Position numbers and translations under genes: made by a program
Assembly: GCA_010645155.1 (NCBI GenBank)
Contig: JAAGOF010000064.1
Span: 558,551 to 622,550, forward strand
From: Tigriopus japonicus
Taxonomy: Eukaryota; Arthropoda; Copepoda; Harpacticoida; Harpacticidae
DNA: 64,000 nucleotides
Direction of reading: 5' to 3'
The notes under the pieces: model-generated
Seen by the model: the letters and a program-made list of their open reading frames with translations, nothing else
Database searches by the model: none
Told to the model about the DNA's origin: nothing
In this document: one piece after another, positions 40,641 to 51,738 of the stretch
How positions within the stretch are numbered: the first letter of the stretch is position 1
Layout of the letters: each line of letters begins with the position of its first letter

Positions 40641-40689
40641 TTGAGTTACGGGGTTACAAGTGAATTGCACAGTTTTTATGAATTTGTTG

Positions 40690-41160
40690 CTGATGCCAAC
40701 AATTTTATATGCACTATTGACATTTAAACAAAATTTGAACTACCAACATCGTACGAATAGTGGGTTGATCAGGAATAGTATTCAAACATTTGTCCAATCC
40801 TGCCTTAAATGCTGTTAGAGGATCAGCTCCATCAGCTCCAACATATTCCCGACGAAGACTGAAAGGCAAAAGATTGAACGATGAAATGCTGGCTGTTGTA
40901 CTAAACTTTTAGAGAGGAGCAATAAAGAGAATAAACAGGAGCGGACCCAAAATGGAACTTTGTGGAACCCCTGATTTGACATCATACATGCCACTAAATG
41001 ACCCTTCAACCATAACCATTTGCCCCCTTTCACTTATAAAGCTTTCAGTCCAATTCAGGACCTTACCCTGGATACCAAACCCTTTGCGTTGATTGAACAA
41101 AAGGTCATGATCTACCTTATCAAAGACCTTGGCATATATCAAGTTGATATTTTTGAACAT
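40690..41160 (-). pseudogene. second CR1-like remnant, internally deleted
   Basis: The frame 41160-40909 reads YAKVFDKVDHDLLF, LNWTESFISERGQ, SGVPQSSILGPLLFILFI, i.e. RT motifs around the PQ-S-LGP block. It then jumps directly to a C-terminal tail (SISSFNLLPFSLRREYVGAD, DPLTAFKAGLDKCLNTIPDQ) at about 40900-40745, so the FADD core and thumb are missing. It lies head-to-tail with the copy at 39310-40640 but is a different subfamily by sequence. Confidence 0.75.
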
Positions 41161-41479
41161 AGATTAGCTTTTTTACTTGACTTAACTACTTTGATTTTAT
41201 TCTAATAACATGGCTGTTTACCCTAAAAAACTTTTTTTGAAGCATTGCCACTTCTTTTCGCATTTTCTTGACATTTTAAGCAGAAAAACCTCTTTCCGCA
41301 ATTTAACAACAAAAAACCTTTTTTCAAATTTGAATATGACCTTAAAAGGTCGTCAATTTTTTCCAAGGTGAATGAACGAGTCCCAAAATTTTTGGCCTAA
41401 AAATCGAGAAAAAAATATTTGCCGACTGAAAAACAAGACCTAAAAAAGAAAAATTTGGCCCATCGAATAATGAATTAAA

Positions 41480-41665
41480 AAGAATATTTTTTGCCAGACA
41501 AATTACTTTTTTGGCCATGTTTAGCTAGGAACTTACTTTTTTGGCCATTTTTAGCCAGGAACTTACTTTTGTGGCCATTTTTAGCCAGGAACTTACTTTT
41601 TTTGGCCCTTTTTTGCCCGGAACTTACTTTATTGGCCATTTTTTGCCAGAAAATGCTTTGCGCCA
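41480..41665. repeat. tandem 30-31-bp repeat
   Basis: About six degenerate copies of GGAACTTACTTTTTTGGCCA followed by TTTTTAGCCA. The sequence around it (41210-41480, 41670-41720) is T-rich with related CTTTTTT/CGC words, so the array may be the interior of a decayed transposon, but I found no terminal repeats. Confidence 0.75.
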
Positions 41666-42012
41666 TATTTTAACTGAAAAATTTCTTTTCGCCTGTTTAT
41701 CCAACTTATTTTTTCGCCCTCTACAAAGCAGTATGTTTTCAACATAGCTAAATCTATTCATTGAATTGTTGGTCTGCATTCTCTCAAGCTATTTCCTAGT
41801 CTAGAATCTCTTCATCCTTTCAAAACTCTGGTATCAGTTTTGCAATGGACTGACACAAGCTGATCTGAAATAGCACTTAGTGACAGGCTAACAATAACTT
41901 ATTCTATCCCCGGGAATGCAGGTTCGAAAATTTTGGCAATTAGCCACTTTTACGTAGAGCTGAATTTTACTTGCGTGAGCTTGTTGATACAGTGTGTTTT
42001 TCGGCGTCTTTC

Positions 42013-42018
42013 TTTATT
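42013..42018 (-). terminator. poly(A) signal of the large extracellular gene
   Basis: AATAAA on the minus strand about 93 bases after the stop codon at 42111-42113. Supports the last exon ending here. Confidence 0.6.
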
Positions 42019-42110
42019 ATGAATATCAGGGTACGAATCAAAAGTAAAAAAAATAATCAAATTTTGAAGCTTAAAACAAATGAAAAACTGAACAAAACAG
42101 CAAAATATGG

Positions 42111-45100
42111 TCAGGGCCAACCATACTCATGAGTAGGATAAGTGACCACTTTCACCTCGGCGACAGTTTGGCCCTCAGGATGGTCCTGATCGTTTTCCAC
42201 AACACATAAATAAGATCCTTCTTGAAACCGTAAGACGGATGTTATCTCTAATCTCCCATACTCTTGGTGGGACGGTTTAGGTAATGGTTTCCCATTAGGC
42301 CTCTTCCAAACGACTGGGGCTCTGAGATCCCCTTCATCTCGACATTGCAAGACCACATCATGGCCTTCGTACACCTCTTGTACTTGGGGATACACTTTGA
42401 GATTATATTTTGAGTTTTCCATAATCTGATTGGCTGATTCAAAACCAGTCTCATGATAGGGCGATTGGATGATAGGTTGAGCCTCAGGGTAATCCACGAA
42501 AGCATCTTCGGAGCTATCTTGTTGCGCTTTCTCCGCATGTTCTTGTGCATCCTCAGGAAGTGGCTCTGGTTTGCTTATCTCAAGACTGCTATGGAGAATG
42601 TCCTCATTGATTACACTGACAGGAAACTTGGGAGGAATGATAGTGGTAGAAATTTTGGCACCGCAACCTCTTTCATCGGACCCGTCGGAGCAATCTAGTA
42701 TTGCATCACAAACCTTAAGCCTAGGCACACATTCATCGTTAGATGCGCAAGCAAATTGTCCGTTTTTATGGCAATTACATTCGAAAAGCTCGTCCGTTCC
42801 ATCGGTGCAATCCTTCTGCCCGTTGCAATATTGACTTTGAGGGATGCATTCTCTGTTCTTACAAGCAAACTGGTCCACTTTGTCACAGATTGTGTTGCAC
42901 GAGAGCTCATCTTCGCCATTAACGCAATCCCAGATACCGTCGCATCGATGTTTGATGTCCACACAAGTGTGATCCAAGCATCTGAATTTATCAGGCCAAC
43001 AGCTAGAAACCAATTAATGCACATTGATTACTTAATTCAAGGATTTCTAGAATTTATTGGATTGAACACGACCGGCCAAAGATCGAGTCGATTCAGTAAA
43101 TAGGAAAGAGGGACAACACGGGATTATCCTTTCTACCGGTACTCGTTTCTGGTCTGCCGTGCACAGTTTTTCAAATTCTATTTGTCTTTACTTAATTACA
43201 TCTAGATATACAGAAAATGTCATTTACAGAAAAAAGTTTTACCTGGAGGTCCAATATGCGCATCCATTTTCATCTGATCCATCACGGCATTGGACTATTC
43301 GATCACAAGTCATGTTTTTAGCGATGCATTCTTGCGTTCTCTCACAGCGAAATTGGTTGTCGTGACAGGAGGGACAATCGGCCTCATCCGAATAATCGTT
43401 GCAATCCGCGTTTCCATCACATCTTCGCCATGACTCGATGCAATATTTGTTTCCACATTCAAACTTGAACGGGGGATCGCAAGTGCAGCCCTCTTCGTCA
43501 CTTCCATCAGGACAATCGCGGACAAAGTCACATTTGATCTTCCAACCTCGATTGATGCATGTTCCATCGCGGCATTGATACTCACAATCGAGATACACAA
43601 CTTTGATTCCACTAGAAATTGTGCAATTATCCTCCCCACAACCTCGGGTACTGGACTCAATCCAAAAGTCGTAAAAATGTCCTCCTTGAAGTCCTGAGAT
43701 CTCCACTAACATGTTATGATGGATCTTTGTCGAGGCTTTTGGTTCCATTCTGCACCCATTGCAAAGCCATCTGACTTCGTGGGCAACTTCTCCATTGAAA
43801 GGACAACCTTCTTGAAATTCAATGAGGACAGAATCGCTAGATAGTTTTTCCAACTTTGTAATAGAAGCCGGTGGTGGTGGTCCACTAGCGACTTCAACAG
43901 TTATTGCTCCATGGTTTTGGCCTCTAGTTGGATGCTTCGTTTTGGCATTCATATCAAATACGTAGGTTCGGTATGGCTTCACTCTCAACGTCAAAGAGGA
44001 TTCATTTCCCTCGACGGTGAGGTTATTTTGTTGGTCGCATTCGTTATCTTCACATGAAGAGTCTGGTCTGCATTCATAACTGTACATCAATTGGTAGTCT
44101 TCAATGATTCCCGGCACGGATTCAGGAGCATCCCATTGGATCAAGACTGACGTAGAGTTGTGAGTTTCGATCCTCAAGTTTTTGGGCGCACTTGGAATTG
44201 CTTGTTTAGTTTTGACCCAAACCGATCCCATTTGTTCCTCCTCTTGCTCTGTGAAAAATGTACCTGAGCACAATATCATTGTGAATGGATCCAAGTCCAT
44301 GAATTTGACTGTCTTGAGTGCTCCTTTGCTGATTAATGTTTCGTCTTTGTGAGAACACGAAACTTCCACCCACCACTCCAAGCGAGAGTCAAGTCCAGTT
44401 TCAAATAAAGAGGATTCCACGGCGAATTGCACGGAATGGTCCGTGATTGTCTCCTCCTTTAGTGTGGCATTGATTCGATGGCGGGTTTCAGTCATCTTAT
44501 TTGACGAAGTATACAATTGTTGACCTTCTGCATCGTATCCCACCAAATTAATGACGAAGGGAGAGCCCTCAGTTAGATTTTGAAAGATCACCCTGTTCTC
44601 TTGATCCCAGGATAGCACCTGATCCCAGCAAAAGTCTCTTTCCTCCGAACATAGAAACACCCTGTAGTGATCCACACAATCCATCCCATGAAGTTCGGCT
44701 ACGATCTCAACTGACTCATAAGAAGCATTGTGGCGAAATATGATTTCATCTGGGTGGTCGGTCATGAATTGAGCGGAGGCATAATGATTCGATGTTCCCA
44801 GTTCTGAGATGCCCCATAGTTTGATGTGGTATTGTGTGCAATGCTTCAAGGTGCTCATGGGAATAGAGGTAGAGTTCTCGGCCAAAGTAACATTTGCGAT
44901 CTCGTTTCCTTCAGTATCAGCCAAAACCAAAATATAGGCATTCAAACAAGATGAACTTGGCCAAGAAACGAAAGAGCCACTCGCATTGACAACGTGAGAT
45001 ATTGTTGAAGGGATTGGCGTTTCAGTGAGGAAAAGAAACTCAACATGTCGCAAGTTTTCTCGTTCCCAGACCCCGTTGGAATAGTTAGAAGTTAGCCTTG

Positions 45101-46609
45101 GAACGATTTGCAACGTGTAGTTGCTACATTGATGGAGGCATGAGTCTTTCTGGTCTAATTCGTTGGAAAGGTCAGATTTAATGGTTCCCAACGCTTGTGG
45201 TCGAATCTCTGTTGATAAGAGAGCAGTGCCGTTGCTAAGGCTCAAGTTCATGTCATATTTCTCCACGCATGGATAGACATGTTCCCAAGATACACGAATT
45301 GGCTCGGCCGTAAAGTCAAAGTCGAACTTTGGAAAGTCGAATGCAAGTCCATCTGAGAAATGGGTTGTGAAATTGCCCGCATAAATTTGGTTGTTGAAGG
45401 GTGTGTCGATCTCAAAGCGATACATTTGACATGGAATCAAGGCGTCGAGCGTAACACTTGGCAAAAGTGACAAATCGATTAGAGCTACTGACCGAGTTAC
45501 TCTTCCCGACTCCTTCACGCATCCAGTGGGAAATCGACAATATTGGAACGAATATGTATCCACACACCGGGAGGCCCATTCAATCTTGACTTGAGTTGGA
45601 TCTTGATCTTCTTTCCAAATGGCAACTTCTTGTGGGCCAAGTTGTTCAACTATTGTTTCATTCTTCACTGTACTAACTGTGCTATCCAACAAAATTCTGT
45701 CATCTACAGAAAGTATCAGTTTGTAGTCGAAGCAAGGCCGCAGGTCGGAAATGATGTATCTTTCCGAAAAGATTGGGATGTCTGTGGCATAGATGTATTT
45801 TTCGTGGCCGTGCTCGTGGTAAATATGACGATTGCTGGAGACGGAGAGGGTCATCTCTTTGCAGGAAAGAGGTTCAGGCCAACTCAATTCAATTTGAAAG
45901 GAGGTTGGCGAGATGGCAATCTCATTTTGAACGTCATTTGGGGCTCCGTCATCGGCTAACATGTACCGAAATGATTTAGAGCATCCTTCTAACCACACGG
46001 ACTCAGGCTCTAGTTCGAAATTGGTGTGGGGCTCAATGGTCAATAAATATTTGTGGCAGTTCTTAAAGGTCAAATTCCCCGGTATCTGGTGCAAATCAAT
46101 TGAAATACTTTCACCCAGGGTTCTTGCTTCCACGACAGTTTCTCCAAAGAGGTCGTCTTGCGATACCGTGATCAAGTAGCTCTTAATGCAATCTTGAGAG
46201 TGAGTCCATTCAAACCTGACGTTTCCTTTGCCCGAGCTTATGTTTTTGCTCACCACGATTTGTGAACCTTCTAGTTCAAACTTGAAATCGGGATTAGGCG
46301 TGACTTGAGTGAAGTGATGCCAGAACTCTGTGGCTTCACCGTCAGAACTACGCTCGAAGAGTGTAATCTCATAACTTGAACAAGGCTGCAAATCCAAGGT
46401 CTGTTCCTGTCGGGTATAAATGCCGACGTCAGAGTTAGCATCAAACCTTGAAATGGTCTTGGTTCCATTTGAATTTTGAATCACAAGTTCTGCTTGGATA
46501 TCTGGTGCTTGCTCCCAAGCTATTGTAAAACTGCCATTTGGATTTTGAAAGAGTTCAAATCCAATCAAAGGAATCATGATTTTTGTCGTCGTCGTTGTCG
46601 TTGTTGTCG

Positions 46610-46689
<80 letters not shown>

Positions 46690-49600
46690 ACCGTCGGTTT
46701 TGTTGTTCCTGCTGCCGCAGGTGTTGACGATGACTCTAACTCTGTGGTTGTGTCTAAACTTTCATCTAATGGTGCTTCCCACGTGGTGGTGGCGGTGCTT
46801 TCCATGTTTGATTTCAAATGGCTCGTAGTGGTTGGGCCAGACATTGGTACGGTTGAGGCTTCTTCAATGTTTTCTGGAGTGGATGTGTCTTGAGTCAAAC
46901 TGTCTTCAGTGGTTCGATTGTTCAATGGGTCAACTGTGATTTTCTCAATTGGGAACTCGAATGTGGTTTCCTCTGGTTGAGGAAAAGTGGATGTTTTTGT
47001 TAATGGGCTTATTGTTGTTATCGTATCCAGTTCTGGGCATTGTGTTTGGGTCCGTATCTTGGAAGGTTTGCCAAACTGTTGTTTCCCATCAAAATTGTAA
47101 AAATTCGTTACTTGGATCACGTAGTCCATGCATGGTTGGAGGTCTTGAATTTGGAATTCAGCCATCATGATCTCTGATTCTTGAACTATGATATGCTTTG
47201 GTAAGTTCTCTGCCTCGCGAACATTGTCCATTGGAATCTCGTCTTCCTCAGATCCAGATCCAAATCCAGATCCGTTTTCATCAGAATAATCTTCATCATC
47301 TAATGCTGTTGACGGATTTGTATCACTGTCAACAAAATCTGACCCTTGCAGATGTGGGTTCGCCATCACTACATCGGCTCCATAGTCGTAATTATACACT
47401 GAAAAAGTTTGTCAAATTGTTTTATTCCTTGTCATGAGTTGGTTACATTCTTGAAATCTGATCCGATTTTCTTGCAGAATTTTTCTCAGGCGCTCATTTT
47501 CAATCTCCAAGAGCCTTGTCATTTTTCTCCAATAACTTGCATCGGCCTCTCTAGGAGAATTGATGTGGCTCGAGGAATTGCTGCTATTGCCAATTTTAAC
47601 CACCTCCATGTAACCCTGAATCAAGTCCATCACTTCTAAAGCTTTCCCAGATAAGATGCACATGTAGCCTTGCCCTTGAATTTCTAATCGAATTGTGGCT
47701 CCATGAGCCAATTGGACTTGCAGGATAGAGACCCAGGAGATTTCGGAGGAGATTCCCTTCAATTCTCTCTCATTGAGTAATCTCAAGCCCTTTGGAGCAA
47801 TCTGAACCAGGCTTTTGACCCCCGAGTTTCGAATCCCGTTTCCCTTCAAAAAGACCTCGAAAGTGGTTGCCCCGTAAAAGGGCAATCCTTGAGCAAAACC
47901 AATGTATTGTTGCATGGCTTCCAGTTTGCTGAGATGCCTCACGTCGTGATGCATTTTTGCCACCGCAGACAGTATGTCTCGCTCGAAATGCGGGCCTAAT
48001 TTCATGGCTTTAAGAGTCTGATTGTACCACAATGAGGACTTGAGATAAATCCCCGAGAATCGGTGGGGCGGATATTCCTGAACCCGACCAAACTGGATTT
48101 GGGCCCAAAGGGCCCACAATGCCTGAACTTGGCTTAAATCGAATTCTCTTTGCGATTCATGATCGCTGGCAATCTGATAGTAAAGCCATTTGATGGCTTT
48201 AGCCTCATCTGACGACCCGTCCAAATTAAGAACCCGAGTGAATTGATAAAGATCATTGGGGTAGAATTTAAATCGAAGCCTCAAAATCAAAGGGTTGCCC
48301 GAGCGTAATGCAATTCGTTGCTTGCCAAGTGACTCATTGGGTTTTACCCATGTCACCTGATTGCTTCTCCTTGAAGGACATGACTTCGCTAAGCCTAAGT
48401 ACTTGGTTAGGTTCGCATGATTTGGATGCTTGAAGCCGATATTGGCGCTAATATGAGACAGAAGTCTTTGGCCCGACCAATGTCTAGGGATTCGTAAGTT
48501 GATTGAACCTTCGAAGGTCTCGATCAATAAGTTCAACTCGGGATTGAGCTCCATGGTTTCAATCAAGTACTGTTAATGTGGATATCTGGATATTGTTCCA
48601 CTTTCAAGGGAGTGAACTTTTCGTTTTTAGCGTACGAACGAATGCCTACAGTGTGATTTTGTGAATGGATGAAAATTGAAACCCAATCTTGAAAGTACTA
48701 CACATTTAGTTAATTAATTTTAGCGAAAAAATGTGAAATTCAATCGCAGAAATATTTCTCCATGTACTCACTTGGGCTTGAAAGATCTCTTTTCTTTCTG
48801 GTAAGTGGCTCCTTGATTTCGTCGCTTTGTTCATCATAGGAGTCAAAATCTTCGGTTTCCTCAAACGTAACGTCTGAATCTTCTCCACTCGAGATGTAAT
48901 CTTCGCTTTGGGATCTGTCCGTAAGGTCCATCGGTACTTTACGGACCTCATTGGCCGACAACAAATGAGAAGTTTTGGCCCCAAATTCGCCTGTGATAAG
49001 AAATGGTCAATTCGGACGCGGCGCAAAATAAGTGAAAATCAAGCAATTGTATCAAATGGGCTTGGCTTAAAACGCGTGCATCGCTCTGACTTTGATGGCA
49101 ATGCCGTGAAACGAATTTCTCAACCCAGGGCAGAATACATAATATGATGACCAAAGATAATGTGCAAATTTTGAATGAGGGTGCTCAAACCGTTAATGCA
49201 ATCATCATAATCATATTCACCTTTCCAGCGTTTTGAGCCGGTTGATAAGGAAACCAGATAGGAAGTGGCACAAAAATCAACTCTCCAACGAATTGTTATG
49301 GTTTGATCTGATACTGAAACCACCGACAATGCCTTCGGAGCATTTGCCTGATTTTGAGGCGCCAAACTTGTCTCAAATGTCCACTTGGATTGGTCCAACT
49401 CTTCCGAAGTGTCAATGTTCGAATATTCAGCAAAAGTAGTAATCTTGGCTTCATCCGTCAACTCATCTTTCATGTTAACCCTTATTCGAATCTGAAAGTT
49501 GAAACGGATGCTAGTTGAGCGCCCAAACTTGAGAGAATGGATTGGACACATACAACCATTGCTAAATGACCCAAGTTAATATTTGCAAAGGGAAGAGTGA

Positions 49601-51738
49601 TCACTCATCGCTCAGTCATCACTCATTGGATTACTTACAGGGAAAAGTTGAAAAATGCAAAAAAAATCATTCAAAACTAAAAAATGAGAAAGGTATCATT
49701 TCAATTATTATGAAATAAGGACGTTTTGCTTTTTCCTCTTTAAAAAAGTTTTTATACCAAGTCTGATTGGTGGGATTGTGTATACCATTTACAACTGCTT
49801 ACAACTAAAAGAAAATGTCTAATTTGCACTGCAAAAAAGAATCGAATTTTCCTTTCGGATCGAATTTTCCTTTCGGAACCACGTTCATTTTCATGAATTC
49901 ATTGGAAATTTTCATTGATATTTCAAGCAATTCAAATCATTTTTACCATCAAATAGATCTCAAATATTTCGGATCAGGGGTCGGCAACCAAATAAACGTT
50001 GGTAGGTTCAGGGGCCGACAAATTAACGAGCTAAGAGCTTGAGCCATGCCAACGAGGACAGTACTATGGCTGGCTGGCATGCTCACTATTTTTGACTTTC
50101 CCCATAGCTCCCAGGCCTACCAACGACCACCCTTGGGCCCACAGTTTGCCTACCCCTGATTTAGTTTGTATCCAAATCCTTCTAGATGACTTCATTTCTA
50201 ATAATAAAAAATCTTCTCAAAGGACAACGACGTTGTTTACTGAAACGTTTTTTCTTCAGCATTACCTTTAAGGTGTTGCATGTGTCTACGCCTTCAAACT
50301 TGACCACCATATTCTCTCCGTCTGAAATGATCTCTAGACTTTCTAGACACTTCTCCTCCTCCTCCTCCCCTTTTTCTTGTTCATCCCCGATCTCCTCCTT
50401 CTCGTCATCGTCGTCTTCTTCTTCTTCGTATTCGGTTTCTTCCCCCTCCTCGTCAAAAAGAGACTCTGATGATTTTGCATCGGACCATGTGGATGAGCTC
50501 TGATTCGTGGAGCGTTTGGAGCAAATCCAGACGTTGTAATGTTTTGGCTCGAGGCATGGCCATTCGTTTCTGCTCCAGGACAGATTCATCGAGTTTCCCT
50601 GACGTTTACTCCGCAAGCTCTTCAGATCAAATGGGGCATGTTCACCAGAAAAATCTGGTCGGGTTGTAAACCGAATTTTAGGTAAACTAGTAGGGTTTGA
50701 CCTATAAAAGAGCCCCTTCTTCAGGTCAATTGTGAAATATGACTCGAGTAAGACTGTATAATCCTGGCAAGGAGTGAGATCTTTCAATGAGGTTGTCATT
50801 AGTGTCTGTCCATCGGGGACAGGACTCAACTCGGTGTGACTTGTCTCATTCTTTTCTTGGACAAGTTTACCCGAGACCGATGACATCACAGTCACGTTCA
50901 CACCATGAAAACACAAGTTCGGCATTGTCCACTGAACCACAGTGGAAATTGCAGAGGTCTCTGATAGAGTTATGTTGTGAGGGGAAGGAGGTTCATAATT
51001 GAATTTCGAACGCACGGCTTTCCGGATGATTTCTTTACTCGGAGGTCCAATGCGGCCCAAAATCACCGTAGTTGGCTCGGTTCCGGTTGTACCAATAAGC
51101 TCTAAAGCCACTTCATACTCAGAGCATAGATCTAAGCCGGTAATCTCTTCTTTTAAACGGTTGAAGAGATCCATAGACTTGACGACATTCCACAAATCTG
51201 TTCCAACTACCCGATATCGAAGTTCCACTCGTGCAACTCGGTGGCACGTGGGATCTTCGACAACTTGGAGAAAGGAAGTTTCGATCTGGATAGTTGAGAG
51301 ATCCAAAGTGTCATTGAAATGTTGCTTATATGTGATCACTTCTTTTGCAGAGTCTAAAGGCAAGATCTTGCCTTTAGGACTTTGGAAGGTCTGAAAATCC
51401 CGCTCACTTGGCATTGATTGGACATCTTCGTTGGTACCCATCAAAGTAATCTCGATCAAAACTCTAACCTCTTGGCAAGGCGGCACTTTCAATTTTTGCG
51501 CCTTAACCGACAAATCCTCGACATCCACAACATCTCGATCGTTAATGACAATCACTGCCGACGAGAAACAATCAGACCAAGAGACTTCTGGCCAAAGCCT
51601 GGTCCAATTCACGAAAACGTGTTGACTATCGATTTGGCCAATTTCGGGGAAGGTAACGATATCTTCGAGAGTTTCTTTATCGGGACAAATGGCCGAAGCA
51701 AAAGCCAGATGGATCAAAAAGATCAGTAACAAGGCCAT
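42111..51738 (-). CDS. large secreted Fn3-like / LDLa / Ig protein, 2336 aa
   Basis: Five exons that join in phase: 51738-50266, 49491-49221, 48990-48772, 47398-43243, 43002-42111; introns 774, 230, 1373 and 240 bp with GT..AG ends. A signal peptide (MALLLIFLIHLAFASAICPD) is followed by many Fn3-like domains with a recurring L-x-PCxxY/PCxDY motif (LTPCQDYTVL, LQPCMDYVIQ, LQPCSSYEIT, LRPCFDYKLI, LIPCQMYRFE). An acidic D/E run ends exon 1; exon 3 has a furin-like RKKR site; a poly-Thr stretch lies near residues 890-928. Six LDL-receptor class A modules (about 1920-2160) each keep the CxxxxDxSDExxC calcium site. One Ig domain (about 2235-2325, VVLQCRDEG ... GSYLCVVEN) precedes the stop. There is no membrane helix, so it is predicted to be extracellular. 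LDLa-plus-Ig recalls perlecan, but the Fn3-like part does not; I do not recognise an orthologue. Confidence 0.8.
46578..46690. repeat. coding (GTT/GTC)n microsatellite
   Basis: About 113 bp of GTT/GTC trinucleotides, read on the minus strand as ACA/ACG, i.e. a poly-Thr tract in the large extracellular protein. Frame is kept, and the tract is likely variable in length between individuals. Confidence 0.9.
47412..48566 (-). CDS. FERM-domain protein nested in intron 3 of the large gene
   Basis: An intronless 384-aa ORF on the same strand as its host. It has the three FERM lobes: F1 ubiquitin-like (LNLLIETFEGSINLRIPRHW, about 12-75), F2 helical (FYPNDLYQFTRVLNLDG through YIGFAQGLPFYG, about 100-230) and F3 PH/PTB-like (TTFEVFLKGNG, SLVQIAPKGLRLLNE, ISWVSILQVQL, VMDLIQGYMEVV, about 230-340). 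A short Ser/Asn linker and a coiled-coil tail (MTRLLEIENERLRKILQENR) follow. I cannot assign the FERM subfamily. The start could be Met5. The stop lies 12 bases before the host acceptor AG (47400-47399), and the only nearby AATAAA (47426-47421) is inside the last codons. It may be a retrocopy or an ordinary nested gene. Confidence 0.75.
   Translation of the reverse strand: MIETMELNPELNLLIETFEGSINLRIPRHWSGQRLLSHISANIGFKHPNHANLTKYLGLAKSCPSRRSNQVTWVKPNESLGKQRIALRSGNPLILRLRFKFYPNDLYQFTRVLNLDGSSDEAKAIKWLYYQIASDHESQREFDLSQVQALWALWAQIQFGRVQEYPPHRFSGIYLKSSLWYNQTLKAMKLGPHFERDILSAVAKMHHDVRHLSKLEAMQQYIGFAQGLPFYGATTFEVFLKGNGIRNSGVKSLVQIAPKGLRLLNERELKGISSEISWVSILQVQLAHGATIRLEIQGQGYMCILSGKALEVMDLIQGYMEVVKIGNSSNSSSHINSPREADASYWRKMTRLLEIENERLRKILQENRIRFQECNQLMTRNKTI
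49975..50158 (-). repeat. dispersed hAT repeat copy 2, inside intron 1 of the large gene
   Basis: 184 bp with ends CAGGGGTCGGCAACC and TTTGCCTACCCCTG, like the copies at 61984 and 62254 but inverted (interior words GGGCCCA, CATAGCTC, CCAACGACCACCC match the reverse complement). Flanking octamers no longer match. Confidence 0.75.

Noticed and set aside
46476..46893. Poly-Cys, poly-Val and poly-Leu frames on the plus strand
   Set aside because: Shadows of the GTT/GTC microsatellite that encodes poly-Thr on the minus strand.
43239..47399. The 1386-codon frame as an independent gene starting with MYNYDYGADV
   Set aside because: The apparent Met codon is GTG at a splice acceptor; joining to exon 3 creates a true in-frame ATG codon and a continuous Fn3-like protein with a signal peptide.
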